In this document: in pieces, positions 1-13,300 of the stretch | Numbering within the stretch: the first letter of the stretch is position 1 | Layout of the letters: each line of letters opens with the position of its first letter | Assembly: GCA_963682025.1 (NCBI GenBank) | Contig: OY821519.1 | Span: forward strand, 111,837,764-111,901,763 | Length of the DNA: 64,000 bases | Direction of reading: 5' to 3' | Origin: Cordilura impudica | Taxonomy: Eukaryota; Arthropoda; Insecta; Diptera; Scathophagidae | Position numbers and translations under genes: made by a program | Notes under the pieces: model-generated | Database searches by the model: none | Seen by the model: the letters and a program-made list of their open reading frames with translations, nothing else | What the model was told of the DNA's origin: nothing

Positions 1-82
1 ACCCTAACCCTAAAAATGCACAAGTTTAATAATATAAAAATTGAAATTATTTTATTTTTTTAAATTTTCTTTTATCTTGCAG

Positions 83-629
83 ATTATTGCCAAAAAATCA
101 AAAATTAATGGAAAGTGTAGCCGTGGCTGGACGCAATGCCATTAAAGCATTGAGCGGTCGCTATTATCGCGTTGGTAGCATATCCCAAATAACCAAACGT
201 ACTATAGCTGGTTCTGTTGTCGATTATGCTTATGGTGTTGTAAAAATACCATTAACTCTGGTCATGGAATTGCCAGCAAATGAATATGGTTTTCAACCAC
301 CGTCAGATAAAATAAATCTCTTGGGCAATGAAAGTTGGCATGGTATAAGAGAAATGTGCATTAAAGCACATAGTTTAAAAGCCCAAATCGACGATGAAGA
401 AAAATGGGCTACTGAGCTTGAAGTAATAACCAAAAACAGTCATGCAAATCTGGTAACAGACGTTAAGGAGTGTCAGGAAACTGAAAAGTTACAGTCTTTG
501 AAACATGAAGAATGTTTGGAAGTTGCCAAAACTATAAAACCAGAATTTAATATAAAATCGAAAACTAAGAAAGTTGGCCCAAAGCGTTTGTTAAGCGGAT
601 ATATATCGTCAATGCTGGATATTTTGTGA
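83..629 (+). CDS. M14 (carboxypeptidase A/B-like) metallocarboxypeptidase, terminal exon
   Basis: This is the last exon of a zinc metallocarboxypeptidase; the earlier exons lie outside the window. A pyrimidine-rich acceptor ending in TTGCAG (77-82) precedes an open frame that stops with TGA at 627-629. The first in-frame codon I can see is TTG at 87, so it is an internal residue and not a start. The frame reads through the C-terminal third of an M14 domain: AGRNAIKALSGRYYRVGS, then AGSVVDYAYG, then LVMELPANEYGFQPP. The Glu of MEL sits where the family's catalytic Glu (E270 of carboxypeptidase A) is expected. The usual ELRD is ELPA here. The zinc ligands would be in upstream exons. About 80 polar residues follow the domain, longer than in secreted digestive forms. 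It converges on the NVL gene. Confidence 0.8.
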
Positions 630-1240
630 TAATTTTTTTATTCTTTTTAGAAAAATTATTGAAAAAAAGTGTTAAAAATATTTTTTGAATATTTGTTTAT
701 TTAAAATACAATTTGGTGGAATCTTGAGAAATTCAAATTCGCTGTTTCGTAACTGGCTTGTTGTGTTTTTTTTTTTTATTGATCAATATATGAATTTTTA
801 TTGAACCAAACTTGTAATATGTAAAATAAAAAAATTCTTAACAAACTAAATTATAACTATTCGCATTCTCTTCTAATTTTATAAGACAGATTTATAATTG
901 ACTTAAGTGATCTAAAGCCAGTGATAAATCTTTATAATTTTTTTGTAATTAAATAATTAGCCTGGAATAGAAATACGTTTTTTTCTGTTTATCATTAAAA
1001 ACGTACGCTCACTTAAGTAAATTTTGTTTGCCTTTATATGTATGTTGGGTATTTGAAGTTGCTTGTTTGTTTATTTGTTTTATTTATTATTTAAAGATCG
1101 GAGAATGCATAAAAATTCTTATATAAAATGTTTTACATTTTGGTAAATTGTTTTGTTTGTTTGTTTGTTTGTTAGTTCATACAGTTAAATTTTATTTAAA
1201 AGAAAATAATAAAGTACTAAATAAAAAAGAAACTTAATAT
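630..1240. other. Convergent 3' flanks of the carboxypeptidase and NVL genes
   Basis: No gene is seen. A plus-strand AATAAA at 825-830 suits the carboxypeptidase transcript. On the minus strand an AATAAA (TTTATT on plus, about 1191) lies some 50 bases beyond the NVL stop. A short GTTT microsatellite lies around 1149-1172. Confidence 0.5.
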
Positions 1241-1318
1241 TTAGGCAACACTTTCATCTTCTATCGGTACTCGAGGTGCGGCATACTTAATACGTAGTTT
1301 TTCATAAATTTTACGATC
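1241..1318 (-). CDS. smid: smid exon 10: short C-terminal tail, 9.4 kb downstream of exon 9
   Basis: A TTTCTTTTTTAG acceptor (minus strand) precedes 25 codons, [10 protein letters not shown] through EDESVA, and a TAA stop. Phase 0 matches the exon 9 donor. The start of the tail resembles the end of NVL proteins, where a phrase like DQ-x-MYERL follows the last D2 helix. A minus-strand AATAAA lies about 45 bases beyond the stop. The assignment is by phase, strand, position and tail similarity; a transcript read would settle it. Confidence 0.78.
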   Translation of the reverse strand, partial: DRKIYEKLRIKYAAPRVPIEDESVA

Positions 1319-4300
1319 CTAAAAAAGAAAGTGGAAAATTAAAAAACATAATTATTTTTGTGTGAAAGTTCATGGAAAAAAATAGGCTTTTTATAACAAA
1401 GGTTCTATGTAATATGTCCTATATCATATTGCTTAAGCAAGAACTATCGACATTTAGGTTCTCGTTAATCTATAATACAGACAAATGTTAGTTCTAGTTT
1501 GTTGTCTCTTCATACGTAAAGGATATGTTGTATCAGCTATTTCCATTATTATTAATGAAAATAGAGATTTTCCTATTGTTTTAGAGCCATGAATTCTAAG
1601 GCTATACTGTTTATTCATTTTAATCCCATATCCATTGCTTGGGGTTCCCTAAGGATTCTTAGGATTTATTCATCCAATGTAATGATACCAATCCCAAATT
1701 CCGATCGAAATTAATTTGATTCCATTTCAATCGATTTTGTTTTTTCCATTATTTCATTAATAAATAAAAGTTTAAAAAAATTGCATACTTTTATTGGTCC
1801 TGTTAAAAAATATCTTGTGAGTCTGATCACAGGGGAGATGTGTAAACATCTACGCCCGTATTCATAATCAAATTCTAGCAGTTGGCAAACTTTTTTTGAA
1901 ATTTTCGTATGAAAAAAAGTTTGCCAACTGCTAGAATTTGATTATGAATATGGCCGCTAGTAATTAAAGATTTTTTATGGCACTTTTTTTAAATCAAACA
2001 GAAAGCGTCATCTATGTATCACTTATAGCAATCAACTGCAGGGGCCCTGCCAATATAAAAATATTTACTATTTATTATTTCAACCGGTTAATTTTTAACT
2101 TTTCGTTCTTTATTTTTCATTTTTCTTTTTTAATTTTTAATTTTTTCATTTTTCATTTTTTATTTTTTATTTTTTATTTTTTATTTTTCATTTTTTATTT
2201 TTCATTTTTTTTTCAATTTTTATTTTTTATTTTTCATTTTTTATTTTTCATTTTTTATTTTTCACTTTTCGTTTTTAATTTTTCATTGTTTATTTTTTAT
2301 TTTTGTCCAAACAAATTTGGACACCAAAATAATAAAACAAACAAAAAATGGATAAATGGATGCATAAATTTTATTATTTAATATTACATTATAATATTAG
2401 TTAACTAAATCAGTAAAGTGCATATCTTTTGAATTATTAAATTAAGCAAATCACTAAAATACATACACCTTAAAGTGTTAGTTATCAACATTTAAATGAT
2501 GGTGTAAAAGTAACTTCGAAATTAAATTCAGCCGTTTCAATTTTATAAAAACGAAGTGTAATAAAATTGAACCGTAAACCTGCAATTCGCTTACCATTTT
2601 GATTTATAACCAGCCACTTGTCGCTGGCACTTAATTTTAAATAAACTTTAAATTAATTGTGAAATCCATCAATAAAAGAATTTGAAATATTTAACCGACA
2701 GTTTTTTTTTTGTTATTAAAAAAAGCCACAAACAAAAGGTGAGCATCCCAAATCCTACAGATTAACATTTAAATAAAAGAAACTAATTCTCTTTTTTCTT
2801 TTATTTCCCATAACCCCAATTATAATTACTCGAAGAGTAATTATAAATAAATCTCTTAGATTGCCCCCCCCCCTTTTTGGTGTAACATCTCCAACCCAAA
2901 GAGATTTTTTATATTATTAAAACCCAGAATAATACAATTTTCAGTTTTTATTTTTCATTTTTTATTTTTTATTTTTCATTTTTCATTTTTTATTTTTTAT
3001 TTTTTATTTTTCATTTTTTTATTTTTTATTTTTCATTTTTTATTTTTCATTTTTTATTTTTCATTTGTTTTTTTTTTTTCATTTTTCATTTTTTATTTTT
3101 AATTTTTTTTTTTTTCATTTTTTATTTTTCATTTTTCATTTTTCATTTTTCATTTTTCATTTTTCATTTTTCATTTTTCATTTTTTATTTTTTATTTTTC
3201 ATTTTTTATTTTTTATTTTTTATTTTTTATTTTTCATTTTTTATTTTTCATTTTTTATTTTTCATTTTTTATTTTTCATTTGTTTTTTTTTTTTTTCATT
3301 TTTCATTTTTTATTTTTAATTTTTTTTTTTTTCATTTTTTATTTTTCATTTTTCATTTTTCATTTTTTATTTTTCATTTTTTTTTTCATTTTTTATTTTT
3401 CATTTTTTTTTTTTCATTTTTTATTTTTCATTTTTTATTTTTCATTTTTCATTTTCAAACAGGTTATTACATATCATAATTTCTTTTCCAATACAATCAT
3501 AAGTCACACCGATTTTGTCTTACGTCTCACATGTTACGCTGTTATTGTGATTTTATTGTGAAATAGAAATTTACCCCCCCTGCGCGTATAGATGTCGATT
3601 TAAAAATCGGCGAAGTGACAAGGAAAATCGTATTCTAGGGATCAAAATAAGAAACTTTGCCCGAGGAACCATACATCTAAAACGAATTCTGATGTCCCAA
3701 CTTTTGACCTCTCTGTCTGTCTGTCTGTCTGTCTGCCATTGGGCAACCCCATTCCCCCTCATGCAATTGATCTGAAACTTGGCACATAGTCTTGTAGTGA
3801 CTACAGATTAATTTTGGGGTGGTCACGCAGAGTCACGCACAGTCAGGACTTGTACACCTTGGAATGAAGTTAATGTAGGATTCAATTTTAATATTATGTA
3901 TAACGTAAAAAATAGAAGCAACAAAACCAATACGAATAGAAAAACTCTAAGTAAGTTCATTCAATTGGTATGATCAGAGTGGAATTATGTTTTTAATTTA
4001 ATAAAATATATGAATTATATTTTCAAGAGCTCGAAAACAAATAAATCTTAGGAGAGAACGATTGCAGTTTAATTTAAAAAAAAAATGCGCCAAACTATCA
4101 AATTAACATTCAAAGATTCAATTGCGAAAAATTTAAACATAGAACATTTAAAAGAAAGGCAAAAGGATATATTGGAAAGTGCAATAAGCTCATTTTTATA
4201 TACCTTTCCATAAGGGGGAAATTTACAAAGTATCTATCGATGCGGTAGTAAAAGTATCTATCGATGCGGAAACAAATTTTTATAATCTAGATTTTGTTAG

Positions 4301-7300
4301 TGCACGTAGTTTCTTAAATGGTGTTTACTCAATCTTTACATATTGGAAAATCATTGGAAGATGTACATTTGTGGTATATGGCCGGTATATTTAGTTTATT
4401 CGTGGCAAGCATTATCAACTAGAGCAATGACATTGATTGAAGGATATGATATGGCGGCCAAGGATAGGCTCACGATATTGCACTGCGTCAACATGGCTGG
4501 AGAAAAGAAACGTCTTTTTGTTATTGGGAAAGCTGCAAACCTCGGGCGTTTCGTAATATTAATTTAAACAATTTACCAGTTACGTGGCGATCAAACAAAG
4601 AGGCTTGGATGGCATCTGATTTGATGACTGGTTTTCTAGTTCAGTTCAATATAAAAATGCCGCTTCAGGAACGGAACATTCTGTTATTTTTAGACAATGC
4701 GGCTTCTCATCCTCGCGATCTCAAATTGAAAAATGTTAAAGTTATTTTTCTCCCAGCAAACACAACAGCATTTTGCCAGCCCTTGGATGAAGGCGTTATA
4801 AAAAAAGTTTTTGTACAAATCATTATTTTTTAAAAATATTTTGTTGCAGATGGAAGATGAAAATTCTGCTTCGGATTTATAAAAAATCAATAAATTTGTT
4901 AGATGTTGTTTATTTCATACACAAAGCGTGGAAGCAAGTGAGTGGACTGACAGTAAAAAATTGTTTCAGGAAAGCTGGTTTTAGGAAAAAAGGTATCACC
5001 GGTGACTATCAGGACCAATGCTCAGTTCACCAATGTTGTTAATGGAGTTCAGAGCCAAATCCAAGTTGATATCGAAGACTATATCAACTTAGATAATGAA
5101 GTCTTCATTAATGATGGAGGTATGGAAAACATTTGTACTGAAATGTTAATTGCTTCTCAAGAAACGCTGACCAACTTGTCTGAAGATGAATTAGAAAGTG
5201 AAATTGACAAGTTAACTTCTTATAAAAAGCTTATTTAGCTATAAGAAAACTAAAAGCTTTGTCTTTACATCACAGCGACCTTAAAGTTGTTCAATATCTT
5301 ACTGGCCTTGAAATACATCTTAAAGATATTGAAATTAAAAACTCGCCGAGCTAAAATTTTTGACTTTTTAAAATCCATTTGAATACCTTGCATAACTATT
5401 TTTTTTTCAGTTTTCGAAAAAATGTTAATGAAAATTTTGTTTATTTTATTTATCTAATATGTTCTTGTTTTGGCAATAAATTATTATCAAATTATTATTT
5501 GCTCGGACACCTTTCAAAAGCGAAAAAATTTGTCAGTCCCTTAGGTGTCCGCTTAAGTAGATGGTTTAAAAGCCGTAAAGAATGTCAAAAGTAAAACCAA
5601 AGCTACAAAAGGCTAATGCTAAAACTGTAACTATAAGATTAATTCCTTTTTACTGCTTTAATTTAAAACTAGCATTTAATGTAAATTTTTATAGGTCGAT
5701 TATGTATGACAACCGAACTTTAGTTGCGTTGTCAAAAAACAACTGTTTTTCGGGCTTGTAGACGACATTTAAGGATTATATCGAATCCTTTAGAACTACC
5801 GCCAGTACTGTATGTCCTAGATGCGTACTTCTGTTTATTAGTTATAATATTTTATTAAGTTTTTGTTAATTGCAAAGTTTATTTTTTACTGCCAAAAGAC
5901 GCAGTGGTTTATCTAGCAGACAATATATATAAGAACAATATCATGGGAGCCCAGGAACACCTTCATCATTTATGTATAAATAGGAAGGGTTACTTTAGCT
6001 TGAACGTTTTGCTGGTAAGTAATTTATGTAATATCTAATATGTATTAACTTTTCCCATAGTGCTGACTTTTCTGTGATTACCAAATGCGTGTAAGATATG
6101 TTGATGCCCGGCATTCTGGATCAACTTATGACGCTTTCATATGGAACAACAGCCCATTGAAACAAGAGGTTTCTGCGGATTTTGAAAACAAAAAACTTGT
6201 TATTTATTAAAATAAAATACCATTCTGGTTTTTTCTAAAACTAATACATATTTGTATTCAGATTTAATTCATATCATGCCCACATTTCCTTAAAACTATA
6301 TAAGTTAAAAATTGAATTGTTGAAATTATTGAGCTGCCATTTTGAAGTCTATAATTTAAGAAATATATTAACAATACAAAAAATAATTTTCTACTTTATA
6401 ACAAATAAGAGTGTTAAATTCGGCTGGGCCAAATCTTTCATACCCTCCACCTGCATCTTAAACTCAATATTACAACCAATATTGGGTACGGGGCTACCAC
6501 TTAAAAACTGTTGTCGGTACTGAAATTTAAATTTCGAATACCAATTAAATTTAAAGTAAATTGCTTTTCTTGTTGGCCTGTTTCTGTTATAATTCCTTGT
6601 TATAAAAAACAACGATCGCGTCTTCTATAGAAAGAATTCGTTACTATTAAAAAATTGGCATTATTTTATTTTACTAGTGTAGAAAACCCCTAATGAAATT
6701 CATTATATAACGCAGCCAGCGTTATAACTCCCAAAGTTTGATCCCTATAAGAAAGTTTTGGGATAATTTAGTTTAGTTTATTTATTTAGTAGTATTTATA
6801 ATACTTTAAAATATTTCAAATATGATTATTTTACAGATTTTTCTTTACAAAATATTATAAAATATTATTGAATTCATTGTTTTTTACAAATTGTACCATA
6901 TTTCTCCTACATACACTCATATTTCTTTCTGTTTTTACATTATCTGGTAAGTGATTGTATAATTTAAGTCCTTTAAAGAATAGAGATCGTTGCATTGCTG
7001 TTGTTGTTACCCTCGGTAGCCGGAAATTTTCAGAATTTCTAAGGTTGTACGGTTGGACTTCTCTCACATAATCAATTTGTTCTGTAAGGTATTCAGGTGC
7101 GTTTCCCATTTTCATTTTCTGAATGAATTGCAGTGTGTTAAGTTCCAGTCTTTGTTGAATATTTAACCATTTCAGTGTGTCTAGCATTAGTTGAATTGGA
7201 GCATATATATTATATTTTAATATTGACCGCATAGCTTTATTTTGTAATTTTTGTAATCTTTCGATTTGTGTTGTTGAGCAGCAAGTGTATATGATTGTGG

Positions 7301-10300
7301 AGCCGAATTCAAAATGTGGTTTTATCATGGTGTTATAAATATGTATTGCCGTTATTTGAGATATTTTATTTCTAACCCGTTTAAAAAATCCAATTTTTTT
7401 GCCAATTTTTTTACATATATAATCAATGTGTTCTTTTAGGTTTAAGTCTTTATCGATTATAAAACCGAGGTATTTAATTTAATTTCTTTTTCTATTTCTT
7501 CATTATTAATTGTAATTATTGATTCACTGTTTATATTTATTTCAAGTAGTTTAGTTTTGTTTTCATTAAGTTTTAATCTATTCATTTTAAGCCAATTATT
7601 TATGGTATTTAAGTCGTGCATTAGAATTGTTCTACATTGTTCATCTGTGTCACCCTCCGCGTAGATTAATGTGTCATCGGCATAAAGAATTATTTCGCAT
7701 TTCTTTAGTATATTTGGCATATTATTTATGTATATTATAAATAATAGTGCGCCTAGAATAGAACCTTGAGGTACTCCGAATTCATTGTTAACTTCGTTTG
7801 ATTTTGTACCATTAACTTTTGTTGTTTGCTTTCTATTTGTAAGATATGATTTAAACCAATTTAATTCAATTTCTCTGATGCCGTACATATGTAGTTTTTG
7901 AATAAGTATATCTCTATCAATGGTCTCAAATGCTCTTTTGAAATCCAAAAATATTGCCATTATTTTTTTCTTTCTATTTATATATTTCCATCTATTTATT
8001 ACATAATTAACTGTTGTTTCGCATGAGAATTTTTTTCTAAATCCCGATTGATATTTTGAAAACAAATTATGTTGTTCCATATATGTTTCCAGTTGTTCCT
8101 TAACAATTTTTTCAATAATTTTTTCACAAGTTTTCAGAGTGTTTATTGGACGAAATTCATCACATTTATTTGTTTTTGGGATTTTTTCTATTGGTGTTAC
8201 CATTGAGTATTTCCAACTATCCGGGAAAACTCCTGTTTCAAGTGATTTATTTATTATATCACGCACTGATTTTCCTATAATATTCCAGTTATCCATAATG
8301 AGCTTAATTGTAACGTTGAAATCTGGTTTATTTTTCATATTCTTACAAATATTTTGAATTTCTTGGATTGTTATTGCACGGAATCTAAATCTATTTATTA
8401 TCACAGGTATATTGTTTATATATTGCACATTTTCTATTGTATTATTAATTGACTTAATACTATTAACAAAATAATTATTAAATTGGGTGGCTATTTGGTA
8501 GTTATCCTTATATTCTATATCACTAAATATCACATTTTTTATCACAGCTTTATTTTTCTTTAGGACTAAGTCTTTGATTTCTCTCCACATTTGTTTTTGG
8601 TCTTTGGCATTATTTATTTTTTTATTAACGTAATTGTTCTTCTCTGTATCAATTTTAGTTTTATAAGTATTGCTAGCTATTTTATAACTACTCCACGCTA
8701 TATCTGTATTTTCTGTCTTAGCTATTTGATATTTAAGAACTTTATCCTTCTTTAACATTTTTAGTTCTCTGTTAAACCATTTGTTAACTTTACTTTTTGT
8801 ATTTATTACTTTTTTAATTGTATATTTCTTTATAGTATTTTCAATGGCTGAATCAAAATTATTAACTTTATTATTTAAATCATCGTTATCATTGCTTCTC
8901 AATATTGCTCTAATTTCTTGATTAAAACGTGTTTTATTATATTTAAATATTTCAATTTCCTTTTTGCTCATTTCGTCTTGATTTTCAGTAACTATCTTGA
9001 TTTTTATGTCTATGGCTTCGTGATCTGCTATTTTATTAGAAATGTTATTTACTACTGTTACATTTTCACTGTTTGTGATGATGTAGTCTATAATTGTTTT
9101 TGTACTTTCTGTTATTCTTGTATAATCATTTACTAATTGTTTAAGCCCATTATCGTTAAAAACGCATTCAAGTCTTTTTTTATATGTATCTTCTTTACAC
9201 CAGTCTATGTTGAAATCACCTGCTATTATTATATCACATTGTGCTTCATATATTTCTTCCATTAATTTTTCAAATACTTGACAAAACTCTACTTCACTGC
9301 TGCTTGGTGAGCTATAGACCGCTATTATTACAAATTGTTTGTTCTTGATTGTCGCCATGTATGTACCTATCCAATAATTATAATCAGAATACTTTTTCCC
9401 AATTGTTATAACATTACATTGCTTTTTAAAATAAATAATAACTTCACCGGTCCTGTTTGAATTTGATACTGTAATATACTGATCATAATCTCTGAGTTGT
9501 ATTTCTTTTTCTTCTATATCTCCAGTTAAATGTGTTTCTGTAAGAACTATAAAATCTGGATTTTGTTCATCGGCAATAATTTCTAGTTGATTGTAATTGT
9601 TAACTAGTCCACATATATTTGTATAAATGCCGTATATTTGCTGTGGTTGTTAAATTATCAACCCCAACCTCTTCTTTTTCATATTAAGTTTGTTTTTATA
9701 AACTGGACATTCTTTGTTTGATGTGACGTGATGTGATAATTCAAAAAAAAAATCAACTTATTCTTTGCTAAAAATTTCCAGATATTAATATTAAAAAAAG
9801 CTAATTTTTAAATATTTTTATTTGAATTAGCTAGTAATTTTTAATTTTTTTTAATTTTTTTTAAAAGATGTAATAGAAACTCGGAATCTAGCATTTACAA
9901 ACAGAGGCAAGAATTCTGAGTACGATTTAATCATACACTTATCAGAACTTTTTAGTGTCATCCAAGTGTCATGCAAAAAATTCGATTTAATGTTCCACTG
10001 GCACAGTTCACCTCCTGATAATGTGCAAGGGTTTTTTATATCTTTTTTCCTTTAAAAAATATTTAATATCTTTGTACTTTTTAAGTTTTATTTATGATCT
10101 ATATGCTGAAATATCTTAAAACCGCAATATATAGTAGATATCTCATAACGTTTGCTTTTAACATATTATACTCTGTAACATGATATCCATACAATAGATA
10201 AAAAAAAAGTATTATTATTAATATTGTGAACAAAAAAAATACATTTGAAAAAAAATGTTTGGCTGAAACATAAGCTAAACAATTTAGGAGTGAACAAAAA

Positions 10301-13300
10301 AAGAAATACAAAAACTGATTACATTAAAATCCATATTAAAAGATGGTCTAAACATTGGATTTGCTTCAGTGAAATGGTCTTGAGAAACATATAAATCATC
10401 AGTTAAGTTATAATGTCGCACGACGAGGTTTACTAGTTTAACCAGGTTTTTGCATAACAACTATAAATTATAAGAGTGTTAAATCCCTTAATTACATATA
10501 ATCAGAAATTACATTTTGAAGAGAACAAAGTATATTTAGAAGAAAAAAAATATGTTTGACTGAAACAAATGATAAGCAGTTATAGTGTGAAAAAAAGAAA
10601 CAAAAACGGATTCAATGAAATCGATTCAAGAAATATATTCCAGCAACGAATATTTAAAAATATACTTATATATTTACATACCTGCGCACTAACAGATGGC
10701 CTTAACATTTGAATTGCTGTAGTGAAATGATTTTGATTAACACATAAATCATCTAAGTTTAAATCGGGATCTGTTAATGATTCCTTGAGAGCTAACATAG
10801 ATGCTTGACGAACAAGTCCAGCCAAATCAGCACCTGTGTAACCATCAGTTAAGGATGCCAAATATTCAAAGTTAACATCTTCGGCTAATTTTGGACGAGT
10901 ACGATTCTTAAAGAAAGCAAATAATTAAAAATCAAAATAATTATAATATATATATATTAATAGAAAATACTTGAGATGTTTTGTTAAATACCTTAGTACT
11001 GGCCATTAATATTTCAACACGATCTGGTTCTTCCGGTAAGCCAACATAGAGAATGGTATCTAAACGTCCGGGACGTAAGATGGCCGGATCTATAATATCA
11101 GGACGATTGGTAGCCGCCAATATATATACACCCTGGCGATCTTCAACACCATCCATTTCAGTTAATAATTGATTAACCACCCGAGTACCTGAACCACCTT
11201 CACTACCATCAGAACGTTTCGGGCAAAGTGAATCAAATTCATCAAAGAATATAACGCAAGGTGAAGAATTCCGGGCTCTCTGAAAGCATGCTCTTACAGC
11301 ACGTTCACTTTCACCCACATACTGCAATCATGAATAAAAAAAATAAATGTTTATATTTGGTTTTTGCCTACAGATATTTCTTAATCTTACCATATTCATT
11401 AATTCTGGTCCCTTTACGGATATGAAATTAATACCAGCCTCATTTGCAATAGCTTTAGCCAATAAAGTTTTACCACAACCGGGTGGACCACATAACAGGA
11501 CACCAGATGGTGCGGATAAGCCCAAACGAGCCATTTTCTCTGGAAATTTTACTGGAGCCAATACAGCTAGCTTTAATTCTTCTCTTATATCTTGTAGAGA
11601 TCCAATATCATTCCATGTTACATCGGGTACGGTTACGAAGCCTTCACGTTTAGCTGACGGTTGTACTACCTTAACGGCTTCACAGAAATCATCTAAAGTT
11701 ATACAAAATTCAGAGACAAATGTTATATCTTCTGGTGGATTATCCAACCAATTAAGTAGTTCAAACAAGGTGGGTTCTTGTAGTTTAACTTGTGACTCGT
11801 TATTTACATCATTAACATTTTCTGGGTTAAGTGTTGTTGAGTTACTAGCAACTTTCTCTTTAAGTGTGTCAGTAGATGTTGGAGCATTGGAAACCTCTGA
11901 AGCTTTTTCTTTTTCATTCATTTCTACATCTGCATCTTTTTTTTCAGATTTTTCATTCATTTCTACATCTGCATCTTTTTTATCAGATTTTTCAGTAGTT
12001 TCTTTAGTTGTTAGTTTCTTTGTATTCGATTTTTCTGTATCATCTGTGGTAGTGTCTACCGCCATTGGTTCGGTGTCGTCTGCTTTATTTTCGGTAGTAT
12101 TTTCTTCTGTAGAGGCTACAGCAGCTTCGGTCTCATCGGTCTTTTTTGCGGTTTCCTCCTTTTCCTTTAGTTTTCCAGCTTTACTTTCATCTTTTGACTC
12201 TTCATTTTCATCGTCCAAATCAACAATAGTTATATTGCGTTGAGCCTTCAACTGAAAGGCACGCATTTGTTCAGAACATCTGTAAGATTAAAAATATTAA
12301 AAAATTTCTTTATGTTGTACACTAGCTTGAATACTGACTTCCTTTTAACAGCTATAGTAGCGGCTCTGGATACTAGAGCCAATAAGTCAGCTCCTACATA
12401 GCCCGGTGTCAATTCTGAAATTTTATCAAAATCGCACTTTGGTTCCACTGACAAACCCTCACATATTATCGTCAAGATATCTTTGCGATCCTTACGTGTT
12501 GGAATGCCAATAGCTATTTCATGATCAAAACGTCCGACACGTCTTAAAGCTGGATCAAGAACATCGGGACGTGTAGTGGCGCCAATTACCAATACGGACT
12601 GACCACCTTCGGTTAATTTTAAATTGTCCAAACTGCTTATCAGTTGTGAGACAATACGACGTTCCATATCCCTTTGAGCCATTGAACGATTGGATGAGAT
12701 AGCATCGATTTCATCGATAAATAAAACACACGGAGCACATGCTGCGGCTTGGTCAAACACATCTCGAATGCGTTCTTCAGATTCCCCGGAAACACCAGCT
12801 ATTAATTCCGTGGCTGGTATTTCAATTAGGGCTAAATTCAATTGCTATTGATGTAGTATAAAAAAAAATTAAAATAAAACAATAAACAAGAGATTTAGAC
12901 AAATGTGGAAGGCTTACCCCTGCTATAGCATGAGCCAATAATGTTTTACCACAACCGGGAGGACCATGTAATAAAATACCTCTTGGCGGCATGAGACCCA
13001 ACACAAAATATATATCCGGTGATTTAATATGCATTAAAAGTTCACACAATTCCTTGAGAGTTTTTTCCATACCACCAATATCTTGGAAAGTTTCTCGGGA
13101 TTTACGCAATTGTACTTCTTTCTTATATTTACGGGATCGCTGTCCTACACTTGCACCTACACCACTGCTGCTTTGATTGAAGGGACGATCGTTCTCATTG
13201 CTGTGCTCTCGTTGATTTTCCGACTGTTGCTGACGTTGTAATTGATTGTGACGCTGCATTTGGTGCATTAAAAAGGGGGCATTGCTATTGTCGTTTTTGT

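Larger units (their letters stand above)
6780..9649 (-). mobile_element. Non-LTR retrotransposon (LINE), nearly intact ORF2, in smid intron 9
   Basis: One element runs from an APE-type endonuclease through reverse transcriptase to a short AT-rich 3' tail (TAAATAAATAAACTAAACTAA) ending near 6775. It has the same orientation as smid. No ORF1 is visible: a TAA directly precedes the endonuclease frame at 9649, so the copy is 5' truncated. Only one frameshift (near 7476) separates it from a continuous ORF2, so it is among the youngest LINEs in the window. Confidence 0.85.

Noticed and set aside
1..12. ACCCTAACCCTA at the window start, like a vertebrate-type telomere repeat
   Set aside because: Only two units, inside an intron next to a coding exon; flies do not use this telomere repeat.
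1977..3561. Phe-rich open frames
   Set aside because: Produced by the T-rich heptamer arrays; no protein-like composition.
7457..9358. ATG at 9358 as the start of the LINE ORF2
   Set aside because: Endonuclease motifs continue upstream in the same frame to 9649.
11347..12243. 298-codon plus-strand open frame, Ser/Val-rich
   Set aside because: Exactly antisense to smid exon 7; its composition mirrors the Glu/Lys/Asp linker codons.
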